From Planctomycetota bacterium (lineage in GTDB: Bacteria; Planctomycetota; UBA1135; GCA-002686595): 64,000 bases of DNA. Made by a program: the position numbers and the translations under genes. How positions within the stretch are numbered: position 1 is the stretch's first letter; each line of letters opens with the position of its first letter. The notes under the pieces are model-generated. The model saw nothing but the letters and a program-made list of their open reading frames with translations, was not told where the DNA came from and did not search any database. Where the stretch lies: NCBI GenBank assembly GCA_002686265.1, contig NZBA01000026.1, positions 1 through 64,000 of the forward strand, read 5' to 3'. Below, one piece after another: positions 52,932-61,625 of the stretch.

Positions 52932-55570
52932 GGGCGGCGGTGGAGCTCGATGCCTGAGAAACCGACCCCACGCGTCTTCGCGCCGGGAGTCGAGTCGAGG
53001 ACGGTGATCTCGAGGGAGCGTACGCGCCGGGCGCGGGGGAGGTCCACGGCGACCTGTCGCAGGGGATCGGGGCCCATCTCGACCTCGATCGGATCGTCAC
53101 CGTTGACCGAGAGGGAGAGGCGAGCGATGGCGCCGTGGTGCCCGCGCATGGCGAGGGTGCTGTCGGCCTGGGCGAGCAGCACTCGGTCGGCGCGCACGGC
53201 GCGGGCGAGCTGGAAGCGGATCCAGGGAGCTTCGTCGTCCGCGGCGGCCAGCCAGCGCGTGGCATGGAGCTCATCGCAGGCCCGCTCCGGGCCGTTCGGG
53301 TCCAGCGCGCTCGAAGCCGTGGCGACCGGCTGCGCCGGGGCGAGCAGGTCCGTGCCGGCCAGGGCCAGATTGGCCGCCATCCAGTCCTCGGGCGAGTCAC
53401 GGGTGACGACCGTGAGGGGCGCTGAGGTCAGCACCTCTAGCCGCTCGGCGTACTCGGGGTCCCCGTCGGGGGCGACGACGGTGACGCGCACTTGGAAGGT
53501 GTGCTCGCCGGGGAGGTCGAAGGCATGGCGCACGGCGTAGCGTTCGCCCGAGTAGGCCGCGAGGGGATCGCCGGCGATCGGCGGCAAGGGCTCCCCGTCG
53601 GCCAGGACCTCCACCCGCACGACGCGCAGGCCCCGCCACTCCCGCTTCGCCTCCTCGTAGTCCGCGAGCACGGATTCGTCGAACCCCTCGACCCACAGGG
53701 TGATGCGCGCCGTCCCCGTGGCGCGGACGTGGACTTCGCCGGTCGCGTCGCTGAACACGCTGCCGCTGCGGTCGGCGGCCTGCCCCGACTGGGCCGGCGC
53801 CGAGGCGCGGCGTAGGAAGAGCAGGGCGAAGCTGGTGTCCTTGGGGTTGCTCTCCCAGCTCCCGTCATCCGAGCGCTTGGCGAGCAGCCGCTGTGCACCG
53901 TCGCGGTACCAAGGATGATCCCCGATCAGGTCCGTGTCGAAGAAGGCGCCAACGCGTTCGACGCCGTACAGGTAGTAGTAGAAGTTGTCCCCGATGATGC
54001 CCGCGTAGTCGGCCTGTTCGGGGTGGTTTCGCTCCTTCCACATCTCGTCGTAGTAGGTCTCGAGCCAGCCCATTGCGAGCTCGCGGCTGCGGTCGATCAT
54101 GCGCAGGCTCGTCGCTCCGAGGGCGCGACCTGAGAGCAGGAGCGGGATGCCGAGGGTGCACAGGCCGGCGGTCGTCATCGTCCCCGAGTCGTGCCAGGGG
54201 CCGCGGTTCTCGTAGTAGTGGTACCCCGCGATACGGCGGCGCCCCGTGCGCTGCGTGTCGCCGGCGGGCCACTCGACCTCCTCGACGAAGCTCTGGTGCT
54301 TCTCGACCACCTTCTTCACGATTCTGCGCCACAGCTTGACCGGCACCTCCACGCCCAGCTGGGAGGCGCCCCAGAAGCCGAGGGCTGCGAACTGCGTATT
54401 CGAGAGATCCACCCTCCCACCCGGGTAGGCCCAGCCGCCGATCTCGTTCTCGCTTTCCCAGGTGCGAAGCAGATCGACGAGCTCTCGCGCCCAAGAGGCG
54501 TGGGCGGGGTCGCCAGTCGCGCCCAGGGCCAGGAGCTGGCAGCCCGCGGAGTAGGTCTTGCGCGGCGGGCGGCGGGCGAGGAACTGCAGGCCACGCTCGA
54601 TGGCCGGGTGGTCCGCGCGCAAGCCACACTTCTGGAGGGTGTAGAGAGCCAGCGCGCTCCCGCCGTTGGGGTAGGTGCTCAGGCGGTAGTTCCAGGAGCC
54701 GTCGCGTTGCTGGTGGAGCAGGAGGTACTCGACGCCCTCGTCGATGGCGTGGTTGATCGGCGCGCGCAGGGCGCCGAGGGAAGCGTGCTCCGGCTCGGGG
54801 AACGTGTTGAACGTGTCCCCCGTGGGAGGGGGCAAGTCGCCCGCTCGCCTGCGAAAGCGACGCCGGATCTCGGACGGTCGCAGGGCCTCGTCGAGGAGCG
54901 CAACCTCGTGCAGGGCGCCGCTCAGGCGGAAGTCCTCGTTGCGGTCCTTGTAGGCGGCGACCGCCACGGTGTGGGTGGGGGAGTAGCGCACGGCGCCGCT
55001 CTGCACGGCGCTCTCTCCCGCCAGCTCGCCGTTCACGAACAGGCGCTGGTGCTCGCCGTCGTAGGTGCCGACGACGTGGTACCAGCGCCCGGTGACGAAG
55101 GTCGAGGAGCTCTCGAGGTAGGTCATCAAGCCGTCGGCGTCCCCGGTCCCCTCGCTCGCGAGGGCGACGCAGAAGTGGCGGCCGCGGCTGCCGAGGAGGA
55201 TGCCGCTCTCGGCGCTGCCGTTGTCCTCCAGGGCGCTGAAGATGCCGCCCCAGCTCGGCTGGGTGTCCAGAGCGACCCAGGCCTCGATCGAGAGCCCCTC
55301 CAACGGAAGCGCCTCCGCGGCGACCGGTGCCCCGACCGCCATCAGGTTCGGGGCGAGGGGCAGGAGCAGGGACTGGCCGTCTCCCTCTCCGAGGAAGGTC
55401 GGATCGGGCGCCGCCAGGGCCCAGTCGCCCGCGATGGGCTGGAAGGCGCCCTCGGCGTGGTGCTCGGCGGAGAAGATCCAGTGCGCGACGACCCGAGGGT
55501 CTCCCGCCTCGCCGGTGGCTGCTCCGAGCCCCGCGGACGCGCAGGCGAGGAGAAGAGTGGAGCCGGTCAC
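52928..55570 (-). CDS. Secreted LamG-toroid-F5/8C-like multidomain protein
   Basis: 880 aa from GTG. A short hydrophobic signal segment is followed by a LamG/concanavalin-like domain (about 25-240: I-E-A-W-V-A-L-D-T, G-R-W-Y-H-V-V-G-T-Y-D-G, L-F-V-N-G-E-L). The next about 350 residues are alpha/alpha-toroid repeats (L-L-L-H-Q-Q-R-D-G-S-W-N, K-R-S-D-D-G-S-W-E). A C-terminal beta-rich region has a discoidin-like last domain (A-T-A-S-S-A-L-D-P-N-G, A-T-R-W-L-A-A). No squalene-cyclase D-x-D-D is seen. The plan suggests glycan or surface binding. It overlaps by 4 bp both the gene before and the PHP hydrolase after it. Confidence 0.8.
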   Translation of the reverse strand: MTGSTLLLACASAGLGAATGEAGDPRVVAHWIFSAEHHAEGAFQPIAGDWALAAPDPTFLGEGDGQSLLLPLAPNLMAVGAPVAAEALPLEGLSIEAWVALDTQPSWGGIFSALEDNGSAESGILLGSRGRHFCVALASEGTGDADGLMTYLESSSTFVTGRWYHVVGTYDGEHQRLFVNGELAGESAVQSGAVRYSPTHTVAVAAYKDRNEDFRLSGALHEVALLDEALRPSEIRRRFRRRAGDLPPPTGDTFNTFPEPEHASLGALRAPINHAIDEGVEYLLLHQQRDGSWNYRLSTYPNGGSALALYTLQKCGLRADHPAIERGLQFLARRPPRKTYSAGCQLLALGATGDPAHASWARELVDLLRTWESENEIGGWAYPGGRVDLSNTQFAALGFWGASQLGVEVPVKLWRRIVKKVVEKHQSFVEEVEWPAGDTQRTGRRRIAGYHYYENRGPWHDSGTMTTAGLCTLGIPLLLSGRALGATSLRMIDRSRELAMGWLETYYDEMWKERNHPEQADYAGIIGDNFYYYLYGVERVGAFFDTDLIGDHPWYRDGAQRLLAKRSDDGSWESNPKDTSFALLFLRRASAPAQSGQAADRSGSVFSDATGEVHVRATGTARITLWVEGFDESVLADYEEAKREWRGLRVVRVEVLADGEPLPPIAGDPLAAYSGERYAVRHAFDLPGEHTFQVRVTVVAPDGDPEYAERLEVLTSAPLTVVTRDSPEDWMAANLALAGTDLLAPAQPVATASSALDPNGPERACDELHATRWLAAADDEAPWIRFQLARAVRADRVLLAQADSTLAMRGHHGAIARLSLSVNGDDPIEVEMGPDPLRQVAVDLPRARRVRSLEITVLDSTPGAKTRGVGFSGIELHRRP

Positions 55571-56078
55571 GGGAGGGCGTCCTCCATGTGGGCCGAAGCC
55601 TCCCCTTGGGGCAAGACCTCCCCCGGGGCCAACACCACTGCCGAGGGCTCGTGGGCGAGGAAACGCCAGGGTTCCTCTCCCACGACATCGAATCCGAGGG
55701 CGTCAGGACCCAGGGGCTTCACGCGCAGGGTCGAGGCGGTGACGGCGGCGGCGTGGCTGTGGGCGATCCCGACCAGCTCGGGGCGGGCGGCGCGCCCGTC
55801 CCAGGGGAAGACGCCGCCCCCTGACCGACCGTGGGGGACGGGCCAGCCCACGGGGTACTCAAGACCCCGCTCGTCTTCCACGTTGCGGGCATATCGACGG
55901 ATCACATGGGGGCCGGCCAGGAGGAACTCCAGGTACTCGACGAGGCCGTCCGGATCGCTGAGTCCGAGGACTCGCACGGAACGGTCGCGGGCAGGCCGTC
56001 GGCGACGGGTGTCCTCGCCCGGCAGGCGGCGAGCAGCGTGATGAGGGCGGCGGACGATGGGTGCAGCAGGGTCCTCAC
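55567..56078 (-). pseudogene. Lipoprotein gene with an apparent frameshift near its start
   Basis: Minus strand. From GTG at 56078, which follows a TAGACT box by 6 nt, one frame encodes a lipoprotein signal (S-S-A-A-L-I-T-L-L-A-A-C, lipid Cys at about 19) and goes on with GC-rich third positions for about 20 codons. It then hits a stop soon after about 55920. Another frame, open from 55977 to 55567 (136 aa), takes over with V-L-G-L-S-D-P-D-G-L-V-E-Y-L-E-F-L-L and A-R-P-E-L-V-G-I-A-H-S-H-A. The sum reads as one lipoprotein of about 170 residues split by an indel near 55980. An assembly error or true mutation are both possible; otherwise the gene starts at GTG 55977. It overlaps the next gene by 4 bp. 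Confidence 0.55.
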
Positions 56079-56084
56079 GGCCTC

Positions 56085-56090
56085 AGTCTA
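56085..56090 (-). promoter_or_regulatory. -10 box (TAGACT, minus strand) 6 nt before GTG 56078
   Basis: TAGACT, then 6 nt (GAGGCC), then GTG. It is part of the leaderless set and supports the upstream start of the frameshifted lipoprotein gene. Confidence 0.45.
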
Positions 56091-56097
56091 CCCGTTC

Positions 56098-57423
56098 CTA
56101 CTTGAGCCGGAACATGCGGTAGCTCTCGCGCATGTCGTAGAGGTGGAACAGGGCGCGGTTGGTGATCTCCTCGCCCGCGCCTACGGGAGCCGGAGAGACC
56201 ATCGCGTCCGAGCCGTACCCGCCCTCCGCCGCCGCCTCGATCGTCGGGAAGTACTGTTGGTAATCGTTGCAGTAGCCCAGGAAGAGCGTGTGCTCCAGGC
56301 GGCTACGGCGTTTGAGGCGGATCGCGTGGCTGCAGAAAAACTCCCCAGAGGCGCCCACCAGACCGATCTCGCCGTTGAGCAGCGCCACGGTCAGGTGGGG
56401 CCGGATGCCCGGTGCGTACTCCTCGACGTAGAAGTCGACCAGGTCCTTGAAGAAGGCGCGGATGAAGGCGATTTGCACCAGGATGTTGCCGAAGTCCACC
56501 CGGGATTCCTCGAAGAGGAAGTCCTCCTCGCGCACGAGGAGCGCAGGCTCGCTTACCTTGCGAGTCTTGATCGAGCGGGCGAGCTCGACCGCCTCGTCGC
56601 CCACGGCAGCGCCGAAAGCGCGAAAGTCCAGCCCTCCTCGGTCCGTCGACAGGTCGCCCGCGGCACCTTGCAGGAAGAGGCACTCGCACTTCATCGTCTC
56701 GCGCACCCGGCGCTTGAGGGCGCCGGGGTAGTCCGCCGAGTAAGCAAGCTCGCTCGCGTCGATGCTCGTGGGGTGAGCGGCGAAGTTGACGGCGACGGCG
56801 ATCGGCTCGCCCGCGAGGTCGTCGACGCGCACGACCGCCAACTCGCGATCGACCGGCTTGGGCTTGATGTCGCTGTGGCGGTTGCGGTTGCGGGCGACCT
56901 CTCGCGAGCCCGCACCGATCCGCGCAGCCACGCGCCGGCCGTCGGCGGTGACGATCGCCTCCACGATCTTCTCTTCCAGCAGTGTCACGTACTCGCCCGC
57001 CGGGCCGGGGACGCCGCCGAGCTCGAGGCAGGGGCCGTGGTGTGTGTGGGAGCCGACGATCATGCAGTGGTCGACGCCGGCCTGCTCAGCGATCGCCGCC
57101 CGGATGCGCGCCATCGACTCGCGCGCCGGAGCTCGTCCCATGTCGAGCCCCACGACCGCCAGCTTCTCCTCTCCGACCGCCAGGACGAGAGCGTTGGCCT
57201 CGAGGGGATCGAGCACGCCTTCGCAAGCGGTGTCCCCGCGGGCGCCGTAGCCCCACATCGGGATCCCGGCAGGGGGCGTGATGTCGACGGTGCAGGCGCC
57301 CGCTTCGAGTCTGTTCTCGGGCGGCGCGACTGGCGTGGAGGGCGCGACTTGGGAGACCGCGGGTGTCGCCGCCAGGGTCGCCACCACGGCCAGGGAGGCG
57401 AACCGGTGCTGAACGTGACTCAT
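56098..57423 (-). CDS. Secreted neutral/alkaline ceramidase-like protein
   Basis: 441 aa. A signal peptide (ASLAVVATLAATPAVS) precedes a domain like the N-terminal part of neutral ceramidase: A-G-A-C-T-V-D-I-T-P-P-A-G, M-W-G-Y-G-A-R, V-V-G-L-D-M, V-G-S-H-T-H-H-G-P, F-A-A-H-P-T-S and F-L-Q-G-A-A-G-D. The G-S-H-T-H-H and A-A-H-P segments hold the zinc His residues. True ceramidases split ceramide to sphingosine and fatty acid; planctomycetes encode many such proteins with unknown substrates. The C-terminal ceramidase domain is absent, so the protein is shorter than the classical enzyme. Confidence 0.78.
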   Translation of the reverse strand: MSHVQHRFASLAVVATLAATPAVSQVAPSTPVAPPENRLEAGACTVDITPPAGIPMWGYGARGDTACEGVLDPLEANALVLAVGEEKLAVVGLDMGRAPARESMARIRAAIAEQAGVDHCMIVGSHTHHGPCLELGGVPGPAGEYVTLLEEKIVEAIVTADGRRVAARIGAGSREVARNRNRHSDIKPKPVDRELAVVRVDDLAGEPIAVAVNFAAHPTSIDASELAYSADYPGALKRRVRETMKCECLFLQGAAGDLSTDRGGLDFRAFGAAVGDEAVELARSIKTRKVSEPALLVREEDFLFEESRVDFGNILVQIAFIRAFFKDLVDFYVEEYAPGIRPHLTVALLNGEIGLVGASGEFFCSHAIRLKRRSRLEHTLFLGYCNDYQQYFPTIEAAAEGGYGSDAMVSPAPVGAGEEITNRALFHLYDMRESYRMFRLK

Positions 57424-57466
57424 GGCAGATCGACTTCCGGGTAGGGGGGAATCCGACGGCTGAGGG

Positions 57467-57495
57467 AGCCTATCCCCCGAGCCCCCCCCTGCCAA
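57467..57495 (-). promoter_or_regulatory. Promoter of the ceramidase-like gene
   Basis: On the minus strand TTGGCA (57495-57490), exactly 17 bp, TAGGCT (57472-57467). The leader would be about 37 nt before the ATG at 57423. Confidence 0.6.
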
Positions 57496-57545
57496 TCCCA
57501 GGCGGTGGCCGCCGGCGCCGTCCGAGGCAGCTCGGCCCGTCGGGC

Positions 57546-57890
57546 TCAGCGGTCGGCCAGCGCGGCGATGCGCCGGTCGCCGGCGTAGGATCCCGTGCGC
57601 TCGGGGTCCAAGACCCCACCCTCGGTGTAGAAGCGCCAGGGACCGCACTTGCGGCCGGCCTCGAAGCTGCCCTCGGCCTTCAGCGTTCCGTCGGGATACC
57701 AGCGCCGGCAGGGCCCTTCGCGTCGGCCGTCCGCCCAGCACGCCCGCTCGCGCTCGCCGCCGCCCTGATAGGTGCTGACGCGCTCGCCGTCGGCCATTCG
57801 TCCGCCGCCGAAGGGGTCGAAGGGCAGGCCTGCCTGGTGGGCGAGGCCCGTCAGCAGGCCGAGCGCGACGAGGGTGGAGAGGAGCTTCAA
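57546..57890 (-). CDS. Small secreted MORN-like protein
   Basis: 114 aa from TTG at 57890; no ATG or GTG lies near, and the start is uncertain. A signal peptide (LLSTLVALGLLTGLAHQ) precedes a repeat pattern W-Y-P-D-G-T-L-K-A-E-G-S-F and G-P-W-R-F-Y-T-E-G-G-V-L like YwqK/MORN repeats. Two cysteines flank the first unit. MORN-like repeats are often used for surface or lipid contact; no function is assigned. It is 44 bp after the HExxH lipoprotein gene. Confidence 0.6.
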   Translation of the reverse strand: MKLLSTLVALGLLTGLAHQAGLPFDPFGGGRMADGERVSTYQGGGERERACWADGRREGPCRRWYPDGTLKAEGSFEAGRKCGPWRFYTEGGVLDPERTGSYAGDRRIAALADR

Positions 57891-57934
57891 GGTGCCCGCT
57901 TCGACGCCCCCACAGCGGGCGTCTTCCCACGAAA

Positions 57935-58990
57935 TCAGTGTTCCAGCACCAGCTGGAGCTCCACTCCCTCGTCCGTTCCCCCGACGGCGATGCGTGCTTG
58001 TACGCGTGCCGCGTGGGCGCCGGGGAACTCCACTCCCCCGATCCGGTCGAGGGTGTCGGTCAAGAGCGCCGGGTACATCGCCAGCATCTCGCGCAGGTCG
58101 CGCGCGTCGAGGGCGTCGTGGATGGCCGCCCGCCAGGTGGCGGTGTCCGCCCCCTCGAGGCCGGCGGCGGCCAAGAACCACTCCGCGGGAACCTCGTCCA
58201 TTCCCCGCGCCTGCGCCCGGCGGCAGAGCTCGTGGAGGCCTTGGAGCCCCGAGCGTTCGGTAATGCGGTCCACCAGCAGAAAGGCGATGCCGTAGTAGGC
58301 CTTCTTGCTCGTGGAGGAGAGGCCGCTGTCGGACATGCCGGCGCGCACCTCGAAGACGCGGCTGGGGTCGATCGGAACCTCTTCCTCGCTCCGCAGTAGG
58401 ACGCTCGCGGAGTAGCCGATCTCGATCGCCAGGGTGTCGGGAGGTCCGGGGACCAACAGGTCCACGTCGAGCTCCATGCCACCGGTGGCGAAGCACGCGG
58501 CGCTCAAGCGCCCCGCCCGCAGGCGGCTCGCGTTGAGGGGGCAAAGGCGGGCGGAGACCCAATCGCAGACGCCTTCCTCGAGGGTGCCGGGGAGCCGGCG
58601 CCAGCTCTCACCCAGGGTGGCGTGGACCAGCTCGTGAGCCAAGGTGCGCTCCAGGCCCCCGCCCGTCTCCCGCAGGTGGATCCGGCCGGGCCCCTCGGCC
58701 CAGAAGCCGTCGGCTTCCTCGTCGGATGTGGTCCAGAAACGATAGAGGCGGGGCTTCGCTTGGACCCAGACCTCCAAGGGGCGCTCGCGGCTGTCGGGGA
58801 CCAGGGCCGTCACCCGTGGGAGCAAAGCGTCGAGCATGGTCGCCACCTCTTCGGCCCGCTCGGCCGTGGCGGCTCGCACCGCACCGTGGGAGGTCTCCAC
58901 TCCCGCGGCCGGGGGCGTGGCCTGGCAGGCGACCAGCAGGGCCGGGACCAGGGCCGAGAGCGAGGAACCGAGGAGGGGACGGGAGCGCAT
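57935..58990 (-). CDS. Lipoprotein with an HExxH zinc-peptidase motif
   Basis: 351 aa. The signal ends in a lipobox (L-L-V-A-C, lipid Cys at about 22). The motif T-L-A-H-E-L-V-H-A-T-L-G at about 115 fits a zinc peptidase; a downstream Glu in T-L-E-E-G-V-C-D-W-V could be the third ligand, as in gluzincins. The remaining helical part has A-Y-Y-G-I-A-F-L-L-V-D-R-I and resembles DUF-type bacterial peptidase-like proteins of the basic-secretory or MA clan. A -10-like TAGGGT lies 17 nt before the start. The target is unknown. Confidence 0.7.
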   Translation of the reverse strand: MRSRPLLGSSLSALVPALLVACQATPPAAGVETSHGAVRAATAERAEEVATMLDALLPRVTALVPDSRERPLEVWVQAKPRLYRFWTTSDEEADGFWAEGPGRIHLRETGGGLERTLAHELVHATLGESWRRLPGTLEEGVCDWVSARLCPLNASRLRAGRLSAACFATGGMELDVDLLVPGPPDTLAIEIGYSASVLLRSEEEVPIDPSRVFEVRAGMSDSGLSSTSKKAYYGIAFLLVDRITERSGLQGLHELCRRAQARGMDEVPAEWFLAAAGLEGADTATWRAAIHDALDARDLREMLAMYPALLTDTLDRIGGVEFPGAHAARVQARIAVGGTDEGVELQLVLEH

Positions 58991-59071
58991 TGGTGGGACC
59001 CGCTCGAACCCTACCCCGGGATCGGAGGACGGGTCGGGGACGCCGCCGATCGTGCGCGCTCGCGTGTCCCG

Positions 59072-61432
59072 TCAGTCGAAGCGCACGCACCACTCGCAGG
59101 TGCAGTCCTCCGGGTAGTGCTCCCCGGCCGCGCTGAGGCTCTCGCTGGTCGTGTAGCCGAGGTCGGCCAGCTGGGCCAGGAGCTCTGGATCCCTACCGCC
59201 CTCGCCTGCCCATCCACGGTCCTCGCCGGAGGCGAGCCAGCGCAGCAGGAGGGTCCGCAGGGCGTGCACCCGCTCGGGCTCCTCGTCGAGCAGGTTGCGC
59301 TCGCAGTCGGGGTCGTCGCTCAAGCGGAACAGCTCGACCTGGTGGAGTGCTCGCGGCTTCTGGGCTTGGGCTTCCCCGTGTGCGGTGAGCTGGAGGAGCA
59401 GGTGCCAGTCCCCGGTCGTGACCGCGGCCGAGAAACCACCCTGGGCCAGGGTGAAGCGCGGCGCGGGCGGAGGAGCGTCCGCGGCGAGGGCCTCGCGCAG
59501 GTCTTGCCCGGGGAAATCGACGTCGGCGAGTCCGGCCAGGTCGAGCAGGGTCCGGCCCACGTCGATCTGGCGCACCGGTCGCTCGACGAGGGCGCCACGC
59601 GGGCCGCCAGGGTACTCCAGCAGGAGCGGCACGTGGATCGTCTGCGGGTAGAGACCTCCGTGCTCGTAGAAGATCCCGTGTTCCCCCAAGGACTCGCCAT
59701 GGTCGGAGGTGACGGCCACCATCGCCCCCCGGAAGCGGTCGGCATCGAGCACCCTCCCGAGCTCGGAGTCGAGATAGGAAACCTCCGCGCGGTAGATGGC
59801 GGGACCGAACGCCGGATCCTGGATGCCCTCCTGTGGCGAGGGACGCACGTTGGGCGGGATGGTGGGCGAGCCGTCCCCGGGGTGGCGGAAGGGATCGCGG
59901 TCGTCGGGGTAGTAGAGCCGCTCGAAGGCGAGCGGCGCGTCGTAGGGCGTGTGGGCGTCGAAGACGTGCAGCCAGACGAAGAGCGGCCGGCCCCGGGCCT
60001 GGGGGATCCAGTCCTCCAGGATGTCGATCGAATCCTCGGCGTCGCGCTGGGAGCGGGGAGCGGGCCAGGACATGCGGTCGAAGCCTTGGCCGAGGCCGCT
60101 GTGCGGAGCGCCGAGGTGCTTGGCGCTGACGACGGCGAAGGTGGCGAACCCGGCCTCGTGGAAACGCTCGGCCAGGGTCGGCGCAGCCGCCCGGAGTGGG
60201 CTCGTATTGTTCAGGATGCCCGTGTCGCGCGGGTGCGTGGCCGTCATCAGGGCCACGTGGGACGGGTTCGTCACGTTGGTCGAGCTGAAGCAGTCCTCGA
60301 ACAGCAGGCCGCGCTGCGCGAGAGCGTCGAGGTTGGGCGTGGTCAGCTCCCGGGCGCCCGGCGCGGCGCCGATGTGGTCGGCGCGGTGGGTGTCGGAGGT
60401 TACCAGCAGGACCGTGCGCGGGGCGGGACTCGGCTGGTGGACGGCCACGTTGGCCACGGCGCACAAGGCCTCGCGCTGATCGAGGGAGTCGATCTCGAAG
60501 CGCAGGGGAACCTCGCCTGGCGCCAGGTCTGCGAGGGGCAGACTCACCTCGTGCCAGCGCACCGGACCCTCCTCCTGGAGGGGCCACTCCTCGACCCGTC
60601 GGGCCTCCCCCGTGCCGAGGATCAGGCGCAGGCGCGGCTGGCGCCGGCCGGGGAAGAGCAGGCGCTCGGGGACCCCGTAGGAGAAGCTCAGCACCTCTCC
60701 GCCCGCGGCCTCGAAGCGCCCCTCGAGCGGGCGCCTGCTGGATAGGCCGAGCGCCCGCCGGGCGTCCGGCCCCACGTCCACCAACCGCGGGGGTTGCTCA
60801 GGGTCGGGCAGCCATTCGGAGATCGGCTGCTGCAGGACCTCGATCCAGTGGATCGCCGCCTGCCCGCTGTGCCCCACGATGTTGATGCGCAGCGTGTCGA
60901 TATCGGTCTTGATGCGCCTCGCTTGGGGCAGGTCGAGTAGGACGATCGCCGGTTCGTTGATGCTGGCCGGGGCCGTCGAGGTGAGCGAGCCGAAGACCAC
61001 GCGCCCGTCCTTGATGGCCTGCAGCTGCAGCGCCTCGTGCTTTGAAACCTGCAGCTTGACGGCCACGCGGTTGAACGAGTGCGAGGGGAAGTGCCCGGGG
61101 ATCAGAATCGACTTGGGGTCGTGTCCGTAGATGACGAGGATGCGCTCGACGTCCGCGCCCGACCGGGGCTTGCGCGGCTCCGAATGGCCGCCGTGGACGA
61201 TCCAGGGCTGCCCGTCCTCGGAGACTTCGTGACGCTGGACGGCATGGAGCCCGCGTCCGTCCGCGGCGCCCGCAGGCGTCAGGGTCAGCCGGCGCAGGAT
61301 GCCGTCGCCAGCATCTTCGCCCGCGCCCACGTCGCCTCCGAAACAGCCGGCGCAGAGCGCCAAGCCGAGGCCGAGGGCGGGTGAGAAGCGTGCGCTTCGC
61401 GCGCCGAGGCGGCGGGGGAGGAGGTCGTGCAT
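59072..61432 (-). CDS. Sulfatase-fold lipoprotein lacking the formylglycine Cys
   Basis: 786 aa. The lipobox is A-L-C-A-G-C. Residues up to about 330 are a beta-rich region. The C-terminal about 440 residues are a sulfatase/alkaline phosphatase-superfamily domain: L-V-T-S-D-T-H-R-A-D-H-I-G at its start, N-V-T-N-P-S-H-V-A-L-M-T, W-L-H-V-F-D-A-H-T-P-Y and A-V-T-S-D-H-G-E-S-L-G-E-H-G. In sulfatases C/S-x-P-S-R carries the formylglycine; here T-N-P-S-H has Thr. So it is unlikely to be a true sulfatase and may act on phosphoesters or phosphoryl transfer. The C-terminus has C-T-C-E-W-C. The target is unknown. Confidence 0.85.
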   Translation of the reverse strand: MHDLLPRRLGARSARFSPALGLGLALCAGCFGGDVGAGEDAGDGILRRLTLTPAGAADGRGLHAVQRHEVSEDGQPWIVHGGHSEPRKPRSGADVERILVIYGHDPKSILIPGHFPSHSFNRVAVKLQVSKHEALQLQAIKDGRVVFGSLTSTAPASINEPAIVLLDLPQARRIKTDIDTLRINIVGHSGQAAIHWIEVLQQPISEWLPDPEQPPRLVDVGPDARRALGLSSRRPLEGRFEAAGGEVLSFSYGVPERLLFPGRRQPRLRLILGTGEARRVEEWPLQEEGPVRWHEVSLPLADLAPGEVPLRFEIDSLDQREALCAVANVAVHQPSPAPRTVLLVTSDTHRADHIGAAPGARELTTPNLDALAQRGLLFEDCFSSTNVTNPSHVALMTATHPRDTGILNNTSPLRAAAPTLAERFHEAGFATFAVVSAKHLGAPHSGLGQGFDRMSWPAPRSQRDAEDSIDILEDWIPQARGRPLFVWLHVFDAHTPYDAPLAFERLYYPDDRDPFRHPGDGSPTIPPNVRPSPQEGIQDPAFGPAIYRAEVSYLDSELGRVLDADRFRGAMVAVTSDHGESLGEHGIFYEHGGLYPQTIHVPLLLEYPGGPRGALVERPVRQIDVGRTLLDLAGLADVDFPGQDLREALAADAPPPAPRFTLAQGGFSAAVTTGDWHLLLQLTAHGEAQAQKPRALHQVELFRLSDDPDCERNLLDEEPERVHALRTLLLRWLASGEDRGWAGEGGRDPELLAQLADLGYTTSESLSAAGEHYPEDCTCEWCVRFD

Positions 61433-61570
61433 GGCAGGCGCTGACGCGTGGCGGCGGGCGGCAGGTCGCCGCTCGTTCGCCGCTCGCAGTGCCTCAATTC
61501 TATTGCGCATCCACGGGGGAAGGCCGGACCTGGGAGAGGAAATCAGCCTCCACGGACCTGGAGAAGAACT

Positions 61571-61597
61571 CCCCCCGCGGCCAGGGGCCGCGGGGGG
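61571..61597 (-). terminator. Intrinsic-type terminator after the lipoprotein gene
   Basis: CCCCCCGCGGCC (61571-61582) and GGCCGCGGGGGG (61586-61597) form a perfect 12-bp stem with a 3-nt loop. Read on the minus strand it is followed by AGTTCTTCTCC. It lies about 30 nt after the stop of the gene at 61626-62342. Confidence 0.6.
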
Positions 61598-61625
61598 AGG
61601 AGAACAGGCGATTGAGGGAGCCTCG

